A stretch of 62,390 nt of DNA from an uncultured Flaviramulus sp. GTDB lineage: Bacteria; Bacteroidota; Bacteroidia; Flavobacteriales; Flavobacteriaceae. A model generated the notes under the pieces. That model was given only the letters and a program-made list of their open reading frames with translations, made no database searches and had not been told where the DNA came from. Below are positions 25,889 through 35,372 of the stretch, piece by piece. Every line of letters starts with the position of its first letter. Positions within the stretch are counted from its first letter, which is position 1. The position numbers and the translations under genes are program-made. The stretch lies in assembly GCA_947487155.1 (NCBI GenBank), contig CANKVS010000018.1, forward strand, positions 1 through 62,390, given 5' to 3'.

Positions 25889-28800
25889 ATGAAACGAAAA
25901 CTATCATCTTTTACGATTCTAACCGTATTTATTTGCCTATCCATTATAGGGGCAAGCTTAATACCGCTATTAAGCGTGCAGCTTACCCCAACCCGAACCA
26001 ATAATTCTTTAAGAGTAGGGTATAGTTGGCATGGAGCCTCTGCAAAAGTGGTGGAACAAGAAGTCACCTCTAAACTAGAAGGGGTTTTTAATACCGTTAG
26101 AGGGATTAATAGTATTAGTTCATCATCTTATAAAGGTGGTGGCTCTATATCTATGGGCTTTAAAAAAGATGTCGATATGGATGCCATTCGTTTTGAAATA
26201 GCTAGTTTAATACGTCAAAGTTATTCAGAGCTTCCAGAGGGCGTAAGCTACCCAGGTTTATCAACAAGTACGAGAAACGAAAGTAGCTCACCTATCCTAT
26301 CTTATAGTATCAATGCCAATGAAAGCCCCCATTATATTAAGAAATTTGCAGAGAAGTATATACAGCCTCCGCTAGCCAACATAAAAGGCGTTAATAAAGT
26401 AGAAGTTTATGGAGCAACTCCTTATGAATGGGTTATAGAATATGATTCTGATAAGCTATTACAACTAGGGATTTCGGCTTACGAAATACAAGGCGCAGTA
26501 AATACCTATTTTCAAAAGCAAAACTTAGGAAATGGTCTTATTGCTGCTAAAAATAATGCGGCGAATCATGAAATGTCTCTGGTTTTAGCACACAAACAAG
26601 AAGACGATTTATTTTGGAATAAAATTCCCATAAAAAAAATAAAAAATAGAATCATCTATTTAGAAAATATAGCAGACGTAAAGTATAAAAAAAGTCATGT
26701 AAATTCCTATTATAGAATTAATGGACAAAATACCGTAAGTATGGTAGTATATGCTGAAAAATCTGTAAATAACATAGAGTTAGCAAAAACCATAAAAGCG
26801 ACCGTTGAAACGATAAAAAGGGACATTCCCAAAGGCTACACCTTAAAAATGACCCAAGATACTACCGAATTCATTTCTGAGGAGTTACAAAAAATACAGC
26901 GACGTACCCTATTTTCATTTTTAATCTTATTAGTATTAATCGTACTCATAAATAGAAATATAAAATACTTAGCCGTTTTATTTTTAAGTATAGTAACCAA
27001 TCTATTAATAGCCGTCATTTTTTATTATCTATTCAATGTAGAGTTACAGCTATATTCGTTTGCAGGTATTACTATTTCCTTTGGAATCATTATAGACAAT
27101 AGCATTATAATGATAGATCATTTACTAAATAAAGGCAATAAAAAAGCCTTTTTAGCCATTTTAGCAGCGACTTTAACTACTATAGGCGCCCTTATGGTGA
27201 TATTCCTTTTAGAAGAAAACCAACGACTTAATTTATGGGATTTTGCCTTAGTAATAGCCATTAATATTGGGGTGTCTTTATTAATCTCTTTGTATTATGT
27301 GCCAGCATTATTAGAAAAAATGAAACTGGAGAAAAAGCGAACCCGCTTTTCCAGAAAACGAAAACGTCGTGTCTTTAGATTTACGAAACGTTATATGAAC
27401 ACCATTAACTGGATGCATAAGCCTAAGTTTAAATGGGCATTTCTTCTGCTATTCATACTAGGATTTGGTCTTCCTATACAATATTTACCTGAAGAATTAA
27501 AGGGTGATGATATATGGGCTACCATGTATAATAACACCATAGGCACAGAGTGGTTTAAAACAGATGCCCGCCCCATTTTAGAAAAAACCTTAGGCGGCAC
27601 TTTACGGTTATTTACCGAAGACGTATTTGAAAATTCGTATTATAGCGAACCCCAACGTACTACCCTTAGAGTAAGAGGAAGCATGCCAGATGGCTGTACG
27701 ATTGAACAGCTTAATGACGTGATCTTAAAAATGGAAAATTATATCGGGCAATTTGATGAAATTTCATTGTATGAAACCCGAATTAATAATCATAAAAGCT
27801 CCAGTATAGTCATTTATTTTAAAGATGAATTTGAATTTGGTTCTTTTCCATACACTTTAAAAAGTATGTTAGAATCTAAATCGATAAGTTTAGGCGGTTT
27901 GGATTGGTCAGTTAGCGGTGTAGGGCGTGGGTTTTCTAATTCCTTAGGCAGTGGGTATAAAAGCAACCGTATACCTATAGAAGGCTATAATTATGATAAT
28001 TTATATGGTTATGCCGAATTACTCAAAAAACAATTAGAGGATAACTCTAATGGGCGCGTAAAAGACGTAGAAATAATCAGTGGTAGACGGAATAATTCAT
28101 TAAATGAATATTATCTTGATTTTGATAATGAACAATTGGCCATGGCAAATATCTCACAAGGTCAGTTATATGGACATTTAAAAAACCAAATGTATTCTGG
28201 AAGCCTAGGGCATATTATTCAAAATCAAGAACAGCAACAAGTAAAACTCGTATCTAATAATTACGGCAAGTTTAATGTTTGGGATTTAAAAAACAGACCT
28301 ATTGCCATTAATGACAAACAGTATAAACTAAATCAATTAGCCTCTGTAGAAAAACGAAAATCAGGAAATAGGATACAAAAAAATAATCAACAATATAGTT
28401 TAACCGTAGCTTACGATTTTTTAGGTACCTACCCACTAGCAAAAAAAGTTAGAGAACATAATATAGAAACTTTAGAAGAGATCTTGCCAATAGGCTACCG
28501 TACTTCGCCACAAAATAATTCTAGATGGTGGAACAAAAGTGAGAAAAAACAGTACTATTATATCTTTATAGTCATTTTTATTATTTTCTTTATTTGTAGC
28601 ATTTTATTAGAATCTTTAAAGCAGCCATTTGCTATTATTAGCATGATTCCTATTTCTTTTATAGGCGTGTTTTTAACCTTTTACCTGTTTGGGTTTAATT
28701 TTGATCAAGGAGGGTATGCTTCGTTTATATTGCTATGCGGTATCAGTGTGAATTCTGCACTGTTTATTATCAACGATTATAACAATCTAAAAAAACAATA

Positions 28801-29032
28801 CCCCAAAAGAAATACACAATACCTGTATTATAAAGCCTTTAATTATAAAATAATTCCTGTTATATTAACGATAGTCTCAACTATTGTTGGTTTAGTTCCT
28901 TTTGTTTGGAGCGGACAGAATGAAGCCTTCTGGTTTTCGTTTGCCGTTGGATCTATTGGAGGCTTACTATTTTCCTTAATAGGGATTTACTTTTATTTAC
29001 CGATGTTTAGTACTAAAAAAATAAAAAGATGA
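25889..29032 (+). CDS. RND transporter, second copy, without own adaptor
   Basis: The 1047-aa protein has the RND plan, with an N-terminal helix (FTILTVFICLSIIGASLIPL), large loops and ITISFGIIIDNSIIMIDH in the fourth helix. It is a distant paralogue of the RND at 19699. It starts 7 bp after the signal peptidase gene and overlaps the next gene by an ATGA. Without its own adaptor or TolC it probably shares the ones upstream, perhaps as a hetero-oligomer. Confidence 0.9.
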   Translation: MKRKLSSFTILTVFICLSIIGASLIPLLSVQLTPTRTNNSLRVGYSWHGASAKVVEQEVTSKLEGVFNTVRGINSISSSSYKGGGSISMGFKKDVDMDAIRFEIASLIRQSYSELPEGVSYPGLSTSTRNESSSPILSYSINANESPHYIKKFAEKYIQPPLANIKGVNKVEVYGATPYEWVIEYDSDKLLQLGISAYEIQGAVNTYFQKQNLGNGLIAAKNNAANHEMSLVLAHKQEDDLFWNKIPIKKIKNRIIYLENIADVKYKKSHVNSYYRINGQNTVSMVVYAEKSVNNIELAKTIKATVETIKRDIPKGYTLKMTQDTTEFISEELQKIQRRTLFSFLILLVLIVLINRNIKYLAVLFLSIVTNLLIAVIFYYLFNVELQLYSFAGITISFGIIIDNSIIMIDHLLNKGNKKAFLAILAATLTTIGALMVIFLLEENQRLNLWDFALVIAINIGVSLLISLYYVPALLEKMKLEKKRTRFSRKRKRRVFRFTKRYMNTINWMHKPKFKWAFLLLFILGFGLPIQYLPEELKGDDIWATMYNNTIGTEWFKTDARPILEKTLGGTLRLFTEDVFENSYYSEPQRTTLRVRGSMPDGCTIEQLNDVILKMENYIGQFDEISLYETRINNHKSSSIVIYFKDEFEFGSFPYTLKSMLESKSISLGGLDWSVSGVGRGFSNSLGSGYKSNRIPIEGYNYDNLYGYAELLKKQLEDNSNGRVKDVEIISGRRNNSLNEYYLDFDNEQLAMANISQGQLYGHLKNQMYSGSLGHIIQNQEQQQVKLVSNNYGKFNVWDLKNRPIAINDKQYKLNQLASVEKRKSGNRIQKNNQQYSLTVAYDFLGTYPLAKKVREHNIETLEEILPIGYRTSPQNNSRWWNKSEKKQYYYIFIVIFIIFFICSILLESLKQPFAIISMIPISFIGVFLTFYLFGFNFDQGGYASFILLCGISVNSALFIINDYNNLKKQYPKRNTQYLYYKAFNYKIIPVILTIVSTIVGLVPFVWSGQNEAFWFSFAVGSIGGLLFSLIGIYFYLPMFSTKKIKR

Positions 29033-30960
29033 GAAAAATAATATTATTACTTTTTACTATATGTGTTTCATGTAGTAAATATTCTTCGGAAGTCTCTGAA
29101 GCTCTAAAATTAGCAGGTGAAAATGGAAAGGAGCTAGAAAAAGTTTTTAAACATTATGAAAAAACTGAAGATAGTTTAAAGCTAAAATCTGCTTATTTTT
29201 TGGTCGAAAATATGACGCATCATTATTATTATGAAGTAAACCCGATTGAAGAATGGAAAAAAGTATTAAAGTATTCAGATAAGTTGAAAAAAGATAGCGT
29301 GTTTATAAAGAATAAATGGAAGTATGCAAATAAGGTAAAAGATGCATATAAAAACAAGATGAAATACGCTAATTATGCGCCTCGTTTTGATATTCAAGAA
29401 ATGAAATCATCAGAAATGATTGAAAACATTGAATTAGCATTTAAAGTATGGCCAAAGCCTTGGAATGATTTTTTAGATTTTGAAGGGTTTTGCAACTATA
29501 TTTTGCCATATCGAATAAGTCATGAACCCTATGATGTTAATTTTAGAAAAGAATATTTTAATAGAAAAGATTCTCTTGTAAATGAAAAATTCAAAAATTC
29601 ATCGAATATTATTGAATTTGAAAGAAAGTTTGATGTTTTTGAAAATGGATGGTTGTATTATGGTTTGATTAATAAAGATATTCGAGTTGCGGATACCAAA
29701 AAATTAAAATTAGCTGATTGTGTTGGACATTCTATTCTTCAAGGCTCTGAGAGATTAGCAGTTGGAATACCTTCTGTCTTTGATTACACTTATTGGCCTA
29801 ATGGAAATGGAGCTCATTATTGGACAGCGGTTATGTTTCATAAAGATTCTTCAATAGTACAAAGCGATTTTTTTAAAGGAAAGCCTGGAAGGTATTCGAT
29901 AACTGGTAGGCCTTCAAATATATTTCGCCAAATGTTTGCGAAACAAAAAAAATCGTTAGCAATGGTTGAAAAAGATGTTTCCAAAATTCCAGCATTTTTT
30001 AAAAACCCTTATGTTAAAGATGTTACTAATGAGTATCTACCAACACAAAAAGTAACAATAAAATTAAAACCACAAAATGATGAAATTTTAAAATATGCAT
30101 TTTTATGTATTAGAAACGATAGAAAATGGAAACCAGTGGAATGGCGAGCAACAAAAGGAAATAGTACAGTCAATTTTGATTTGGTGCCTGAAAATATATA
30201 TGTCGTTTTATATTATGAAAATGGAAAATGGTTAGGAGCTTCGGATCCAATTATTTATAATAAGAATAAAGAACAAATTATTTTGAAACCTTCAGAATCA
30301 GAATTTGAAAGTTATAAAATAGCTAGAAAAAGTAGAATGAGGGATGATTTAAGAGGGTATGCGGAGAGACTTATAGGTTCTAAAATTGAATTAGCAAACA
30401 ATGCTAAATTTAAAAATGCAAAGGTGATTTATGAAATTAAAAAAGAAGATTGCTATTTACCAGAAATAAAAGTGATAAAAATTGAAAATAAATATAGATA
30501 TGCCAGATTGAAAAGTACTAAGGATGGAATGTGTGATATAGGTGAATTGGCTTGGTGGTCAGGAGAAACAAAGTTAGAAGGAACTGTTATCGGTACAGAA
30601 GAAAAACAAGAACGTTATAAAAAGGAAAAAGCTTTTGATAATGATTTTTTAAGTTTTTACGCCCCAAAAATAATTAAAGGCGGGTATTCATGGGTAGGTT
30701 TGGATTTTGGACAGAAAGAAAAAATCACACAATTGAAATTCGGTGCTAGAAGTGATGTGAATTATATAAAACCAGGAGATTGGTACGAGCTTTTTTATTG
30801 GAATGATGAATGGGTTTCGTTGGGTCAACAGAGAGCAATTTCATACAGTATAGTATATGAGAGTATTCCAAAGAATGCATTACTATGGATTCGTAATTTG
30901 AGCGAAGGTAAAGAGGAAAAATTATTTATGATTAAAGATGGCAAACGAGTTTGGTTGTAA
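29029..30960 (+). CDS. Transglutaminase-like lipoprotein with C-terminal discoidin-type domain
   Basis: The 643-aa protein has a lipobox (ICVSC, Cys15). The transglutaminase-like core has Cys231 in LADCVGHSILQ and His263 in GAHYWTAVMF, spaced as in papain/transglutaminase-type proteins. Residues about 500-643 look like an F5/8-type (discoidin) beta-sandwich (AFDNDFLSFYAPK, WVGLDFGQKEKITQLKFG). It probably cleaves or cross-links peptides or proteins at the cell surface. It is the last gene of the dyad-4 operon, coupled by ATGA to the RND gene. Confidence 0.78.
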   Translation: MRKIILLLFTICVSCSKYSSEVSEALKLAGENGKELEKVFKHYEKTEDSLKLKSAYFLVENMTHHYYYEVNPIEEWKKVLKYSDKLKKDSVFIKNKWKYANKVKDAYKNKMKYANYAPRFDIQEMKSSEMIENIELAFKVWPKPWNDFLDFEGFCNYILPYRISHEPYDVNFRKEYFNRKDSLVNEKFKNSSNIIEFERKFDVFENGWLYYGLINKDIRVADTKKLKLADCVGHSILQGSERLAVGIPSVFDYTYWPNGNGAHYWTAVMFHKDSSIVQSDFFKGKPGRYSITGRPSNIFRQMFAKQKKSLAMVEKDVSKIPAFFKNPYVKDVTNEYLPTQKVTIKLKPQNDEILKYAFLCIRNDRKWKPVEWRATKGNSTVNFDLVPENIYVVLYYENGKWLGASDPIIYNKNKEQIILKPSESEFESYKIARKSRMRDDLRGYAERLIGSKIELANNAKFKNAKVIYEIKKEDCYLPEIKVIKIENKYRYARLKSTKDGMCDIGELAWWSGETKLEGTVIGTEEKQERYKKEKAFDNDFLSFYAPKIIKGGYSWVGLDFGQKEKITQLKFGARSDVNYIKPGDWYELFYWNDEWVSLGQQRAISYSIVYESIPKNALLWIRNLSEGKEEKLFMIKDGKRVWL

Positions 30961-31100
30961 AAAAATAGTTTAAAAATTATGATAGAAGCAGTTGTTGTTT
31001 AGTTCTTGAATAGAGAATAAACTGCTTAATACACTTAATTGAACATAGGTTTTAATCCCTATGAATTATAATTATTTCTCAAAGTTTTTTCGGGAATATC

Positions 31101-32543
31101 TTATATTTTTAATATTGATTTTATGTCTCGATAGATTTTTTCAAAATTCAATTCTAATTCATTTTCATTAAAATTCTGATTTTGTTTAGGCTTTTCTTTT
31201 TTAATCTTTTGCAATTTAAATTGTACTTTTTTATCTTTTCCATCAGCAAAAGCTATAAAGTCACCTTGTTTTAATCTAAAAAACAGATCTGCTCTACGTT
31301 TAGACACTTCTTTTTCTCCTTTGGTAATTCGAGTGTCGAAATTAAGATTAAAACCCTTATTAACACTTGTGGTTTGCATTTTTACTAATTCAAAAAAGCG
31401 TTCATAATATTTAGCTGTGTCTGGGTCGTTTACTTTTCCAAAAAACTGATACGAGAGGTTACTTAAAATCGCTTTACTTGCTTTTTCTCCGTAGAGCATA
31501 TCGTTTTGAATCTTGTCTTGCATTACGTAAATTGTAGCAATATCATAGCTTCTAAGTGTTGCTGGAACACGATGCATATTCAATAGTTTTATAGTGGGTG
31601 CTTCTTCCATTAATATAAATGATGATTGTTGCCCCCTAACACTCATTTGCTTAATAACTGTATGCATTATCATAGCAATAACAGGAGAGTAAGCAGATTC
31701 ATATTGCGGATTGTTTACTATAGAAATAACCGCAAGGTTTTCATTATTATTGATATTTAATGGCACTTCATCTTTAGACAACACCATAAACAATTTTTGG
31801 GAACTTATTTTTTTAAAAGCATTGGCCAAAGTGCTTTTAACACCTGCTGTTTGTTTGTCAGATTCAATACCATTTATAAAAGCATTAGCCATACTTTTTG
31901 AGGTTAAATTCGAACTTAAAAAAGCAACTAATTTCTTGGTATTCATGAATTGGAATACCGCTATCAAGTGTGGTAATGTGCAATATTTAGGGTAGCTTGT
32001 TTTAAGTTTCCAAATCAACCCACTTAAAAGGCCCTCTACGGCATCTGCAAAAAATTTACTGCTTCCTGTTGCTTCGGATAGATTTTGTTCCAACAAATTC
32101 TCAATAAGCACTTTAGAGAGCTCATTCACACTTTCTTCATTAGGAAGGTATCTTGGAGCAATAGGGTTTACACGATAATGAATGGTGTCAAATGAAATGG
32201 TATAGAATTTTATACTCTTCTCTTTAAATAACGGATAGGCAATTTCAGTGAGTTCAAAATCTTTGTAATCGTGTAAGATGCCACAAAATTGATGTTCGCT
32301 TAAATGTTGCAAAAAATTATAAATGACACTTTCAGTTTTTCCACTTCCTGCTGCTCCGATAATAGACACGCCTCTTTTAATATTATCTATTTTGAATCTT
32401 CCTTTTTTTAATTTAAAACGTACTCGATACTTTTTATTTGCTTTTTGAGATGCTTCTTCATAAAAGAACACATATATAATGATGCCAATAAACAATAATG
32501 GAATAACTATAAAAAGAATGATATATGCCAGAGACCAATTCAT
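31101..32543 (-). CDS. Type IV coupling protein (VirD4/TraG family)
   Basis: The 480-aa protein has an N-terminal membrane helix (about residues 5-28), Walker A GAAGSGKT at 63-70, and Walker B SSFILMEEAPTIKLL in the middle. It lacks a second N-terminal helix and is shorter than typical VirD4 (about 600 aa). It delivers the relaxase-DNA complex to the transfer channel. Its ATG overlaps the stop of the out-of-frame relaxase tail (ATGA), evidence that the tail is the ancestral end of the relaxase. Confidence 0.88.
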   Translation of the reverse strand: MNWSLAYIILFIVIPLLFIGIIIYVFFYEEASQKANKKYRVRFKLKKGRFKIDNIKRGVSIIGAAGSGKTESVIYNFLQHLSEHQFCGILHDYKDFELTEIAYPLFKEKSIKFYTISFDTIHYRVNPIAPRYLPNEESVNELSKVLIENLLEQNLSEATGSSKFFADAVEGLLSGLIWKLKTSYPKYCTLPHLIAVFQFMNTKKLVAFLSSNLTSKSMANAFINGIESDKQTAGVKSTLANAFKKISSQKLFMVLSKDEVPLNINNNENLAVISIVNNPQYESAYSPVIAMIMHTVIKQMSVRGQQSSFILMEEAPTIKLLNMHRVPATLRSYDIATIYVMQDKIQNDMLYGEKASKAILSNLSYQFFGKVNDPDTAKYYERFFELVKMQTTSVNKGFNLNFDTRITKGEKEVSKRRADLFFRLKQGDFIAFADGKDKKVQFKLQKIKKEKPKQNQNFNENELELNFEKIYRDIKSILKI

Positions 32544-32692
32544 ATTCCTATTGAGCTTGATTGAATGGCTTTATCTAAACCTTGTTTTAATTTCTTAACT
32601 GCTTTTAAGACCAGTTGTACTTTATTTGTTGGAATATTTAGAAGCGATGTATTCATACCTGTTTTACCTAATAGTTTAAATGCAACAGCTCG
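32540..32692 (-). pseudogene. Out-of-frame C-terminal tail of the relaxase
   Basis: Downstream of the (TTGG)4 tract the reading frame shifts and an open frame (RAVAFKLLGKTGM onward, ending SSSIGI) continues for about 50 codons to a stop that overlaps the coupling-protein start. Removal of one 4-bp unit would join it to the relaxase and give 344 aa. Confidence 0.65.
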
Positions 32693-33578
32693 TTGGTTGG
32701 TTGGTTGGTAATTCCATAATACTAGCAAAATATTTTTCAGGATTTTTAATGAACGCTTTTCGGGCTGTGTAGGTTTCTACATAATTGCGTTTGTACCCAA
32801 AAAGTTTGTCAAACGTTTTTTCGGATGCAGAAAAGAATCTATCTCTATCAAAACCACGTTTTACTGTTTTACCGTTCATAATGACTTCGGATGCTTTATA
32901 CTTACTTCCTGGAGATAGACTATGTTTGTTTGTCATGTCTTTTCTGCTTACAATAATATGAATATGACTCTGTGAACCTTCTTTGGGCATTCCTCTAACT
33001 ATACGCTTACCATTTTTCTGATGTGGAGCTTCTTTCTCTAATCTTACCATTTGATTTTTTATTTTTTTGATATTGCCTTCTAATTCTCCCCGTTCCATTT
33101 TCCGGATATCATTTTTAAATTGTAATATTTTAGTAGCAAAGGGTTGGTTTTCTTTAATTTGTTTGTCTGTTCCTTTAAAGGTTCTTTGATGTTCAATTTT
33201 TGCGTAGTATTTTATATCATCTACAGTTATAGAGCGACCGTTGATTTCTCTATTAAAAGCGGCGGCATAATCTTTCATTATTTCTCGTGTGTATTTTTTC
33301 AGTTCTTCGGAATGGTTTTGTAATCGTTTCAATTCATATTGGCTTGGGTTAACGGTGATGGAATAAAACTTGGGTTCGGTCTTTTTGAGTTTTGCCGTGT
33401 TTTTATCAATTCCATTAATAACTTCTTTGCTAGATATTTCTTCACCATATTGATTAAAAAAATGTTCCATATCATCAACTGCTTTTTCGTCATTTTCTTT
33501 TTCTAAGTAGGAAACAAAATCGCTTGAACTTTGAGTGAAATTACCTCCTAGTTTTTGTGCTGTTATGGTTACGTACAT
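32676..33578 (-). CDS. Relaxase (MobB-like, DUF5712 family), frame-shifted near its end
   Basis: The 300-aa product carries the histidine cluster SQSHIHIIVSRKD (HxH, an HUH-type metal site) and basic flanks, with an N-terminal TAQKLGGNFTQSSSDFVSYL typical of DUF5712 mobilisation proteins. The enzyme nicks oriT and pilots the strand. The final residues PTNQPTSCCI result from a 4-bp unit too many in a CCAA tract; with one unit fewer the frame would go on for about 50 more residues. The catalytic core is intact, so activity may remain. Confidence 0.85.
   Translation of the reverse strand: MYVTITAQKLGGNFTQSSSDFVSYLEKENDEKAVDDMEHFFNQYGEEISSKEVINGIDKNTAKLKKTEPKFYSITVNPSQYELKRLQNHSEELKKYTREIMKDYAAAFNREINGRSITVDDIKYYAKIEHQRTFKGTDKQIKENQPFATKILQFKNDIRKMERGELEGNIKKIKNQMVRLEKEAPHQKNGKRIVRGMPKEGSQSHIHIIVSRKDMTNKHSLSPGSKYKASEVIMNGKTVKRGFDRDRFFSASEKTFDKLFGYKRNYVETYTARKAFIKNPEKYFASIMELPTNQPTSCCI
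32693..32708. repeat. (TTGG)4 microsatellite inside the relaxase gene
   Basis: Four TTGG units lie in the gene (CCAA on the coding strand). Three units would restore one long frame (1035 nt = 345 codons including stop), while four truncate the protein. Confidence 0.9.
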
Positions 33579-33579
33579 C

Positions 33580-34107
33580 TTATAATTTTTCTTTTAATTG
33601 TTCAAATTCTTCTTTAGTAATATCCAATCGAAAGTACCCCATACCAAAATTACTTTTTACATGCTTTGTTTTTTTGAGTATTGTTTCAACCTCATATTTT
33701 AAAGCATTATAATTTTCTTGATTTGTATAATAGCCGTTTCGGTAATAAGTGAGTTCTTCATTTTCAGTAATTAAGTTTGGTGTTTCAAAATTGTATGTTT
33801 CTTCTTCTTTTTCTTCATTTGAAACTTCTTCAAATAGTTTTTGGAGCATCACCGTTGTTGGCTTCGTCTGATGCTTTTCAATATTTTTCAGAATGGCTAT
33901 TACTGCATTTATTCGTTTATTTGTTCGTTCATTTTTAACGCCCAGATTATCATTTGGAGAAAGGTCATTCCAATCAAAAAAATTGAGCATAGCTTCCATT
34001 GCTTCAGTATTGGATTTTGAAATCTGTTTGGAGAATTTTCGAAACCTTAAAGCCACATCTTTTTTGATATTGATTCCTGAAAAATTATATTTCGAAAATT
34101 TCTCCAT
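33580..34107 (-). CDS. BfmA/BtgA-like mobilisation accessory protein
   Basis: The 175-aa protein precedes the relaxase gene by one base. The N-terminal INIKKDVALRFRKFSKQISKSNTEAMEAML segment resembles the ribbon-helix-helix-like start of BfmA/BtgA proteins, which bind oriT and help nicking. A polar middle region leads to a C-terminal YFRLDITKEEFEQLKEKL helix. Location and start support the call. Confidence 0.72.
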   Translation of the reverse strand: MEKFSKYNFSGINIKKDVALRFRKFSKQISKSNTEAMEAMLNFFDWNDLSPNDNLGVKNERTNKRINAVIAILKNIEKHQTKPTTVMLQKLFEEVSNEEKEEETYNFETPNLITENEELTYYRNGYYTNQENYNALKYEVETILKKTKHVKSNFGMGYFRLDITKEEFEQLKEKL

Positions 34108-34636
34108 ATTTGCTGCAAAAAAGTACCTGTTTATAAGTGGTTTGAGACGATTTGCGGCAAACCTTTAAATTATTAAAATATTTATAATTTTTATATTACT
34201 GATTATCAGTTAACTACAATCAAAAAATCATTGTAACACCGCATCGCGTGTTACCCTCTTGCTTCTCCTTTTTCGTCATGCTTCAGCATGACAAAATTTT
34301 CAACAACCTGACTAAAAAAGTCAGTTGCTTCTTTACGGAATTTACATTCCGTTATATATTTATCGATATGTACAACTATTAGCGAAAGTCAAATAATAAT
34401 GAATAGTTATACTTTTAAATATGCTGATTGACAGCTTTATAAATATATTATATTTATTCATATAATGAAAGTGGAAAAGCGTATCAAATAGCGTGTTTTA
34501 AAACTAAAAATTATGAAAATGAGAATATGAACGTCAGATTTTGGAATATTGACACTTAACTATTCATATAAATGAAAAAAGACCCTTGAAAAATTAAAAC
34601 TTCAAAGGTCTTGGTTATTGCTAATTTATATGCTAA
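34108..34636. other. Gene-free region with four hairpins, candidate oriT
   Basis: No credible gene lies in these 529 bp. Four short hairpins stand in a row: 34233-34254 (7-bp arms), 34275-34292 (GTCATGCT/AGCATGAC), 34308-34324 (CTGACT/AGTCAG) and 34335-34352 (ACGGAAT/ATTCCGT). It lies just upstream of the leftward mobilisation operon, which is where oriT commonly sits. The second hairpin could instead be a host repeat. A terminator for the genes on the right lies at 34579-34612. Confidence 0.45.
34579..34612 (-). terminator. Terminator of the leftward operon ending at 34637
   Basis: AAGACCCTTGAA (34579-34590) pairs with TTCAAAGGTCTT (34601-34612) with one mismatch. Read leftward, the stem is followed by a run of T. 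It ends 25 bp downstream of the small gene's stop. Confidence 0.75.
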
Positions 34637-34834
34637 TCATATATTAAATACATATTGATAGTTATATAAATTCCGTGTCGCTTCTTCTTCCAATAGAACA
34701 TCATAATCCAAATAATGTGCTTTGGCATAAGCTTTAAGGTTCTCCCCAAACTTGCTTTCAATATCTTCTTTAGAAGCCGATAATAAACGCTGTTGAGTTT
34801 CTGCATCCAGATTATTATAATTTAAATAGACCAT
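34637..34834 (-). CDS. 65-aa conserved-looking hypothetical protein
   Basis: I do not recognise a named family. The protein is acidic and helical (NLDAETQQRLLSASKEDIES then GENLKAYAKAHYLDYDVLLE). It lies 15 bp after the radC-like gene in the same direction and before a terminator, so it is probably a real accessory gene of the element. Confidence 0.6.
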   Translation of the reverse strand: MVYLNYNNLDAETQQRLLSASKEDIESKFGENLKAYAKAHYLDYDVLLEEEATRNLYNYQYVFNI

Positions 34835-34849
34835 GATAATTGTTTTAAA

Positions 34850-35299
34850 TTATAGTAAACCATTATCAGCGAAACTAAAATACTCACCATCTGGTATAAT
34901 AATTAAATGGTCTAGGACATTCACGTCAAACAATTTAGCTGCTTTTTTTATCTTATAGGTAAGCTGTTTATCCGCTTCGCTTGGTTTTAAATTACTTGAT
35001 GGGTGGTTATGACAAATCAAACATCCAGTAGCGAGTGTTTTTAATATCACTGCAAATAAAATCCGCATATCTACCAATGTGCCTGTAATACTTCCTGTTG
35101 AGAGTTGGTAAATCCCTTTGACCTTATTTGAGTTGTTTAATAACAGTACCTTAAAAGATTCATGCAAGCCAATGGTATTTTTATCCCATGTTTCAAAAAG
35201 TAGCTTTCCAGCATCGGCTGAACTTTTGATGGACACCGCTTTGGACGTACTTATTTTTTCTCGGTAACTAATTCTTATTTCGTTAACTTTGCTTTTCAT
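34850..35299 (-). CDS. RadC-like JAB-domain protein
   Basis: The 149-aa protein has the JAB/MPN+ metal site HNHPSSNLKPSEAD at about 95-108 with an upstream conserved Glu region and STGSITGTLVDMR. Free-standing RadC-type proteins are carried by most conjugative elements in this phylum; their biochemical role is unknown. It follows the SSB gene. Confidence 0.9.
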   Translation of the reverse strand: MKSKVNEIRISYREKISTSKAVSIKSSADAGKLLFETWDKNTIGLHESFKVLLLNNSNKVKGIYQLSTGSITGTLVDMRILFAVILKTLATGCLICHNHPSSNLKPSEADKQLTYKIKKAAKLFDVNVLDHLIIIPDGEYFSFADNGLL

Positions 35300-35327
35300 T
35301 GTTTCTCTGTTTTAAGACGAATGATGA

Positions 35328-35361
35328 AAAGAGGGTGTTAATTAAAAGGGACACCCTCTTT
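35328..35361 (-). terminator. Terminator downstream of ssb
   Basis: AAAGAGGGTGT (35328-35338) pairs perfectly with ACACCCTCTTT (35351-35361). It lies 12 bp beyond the ssb stop and 29 bp before the radC-like start, so ssb is probably expressed separately. Confidence 0.7.
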
Positions 35362-35372
35362 ATTTTTATAGA

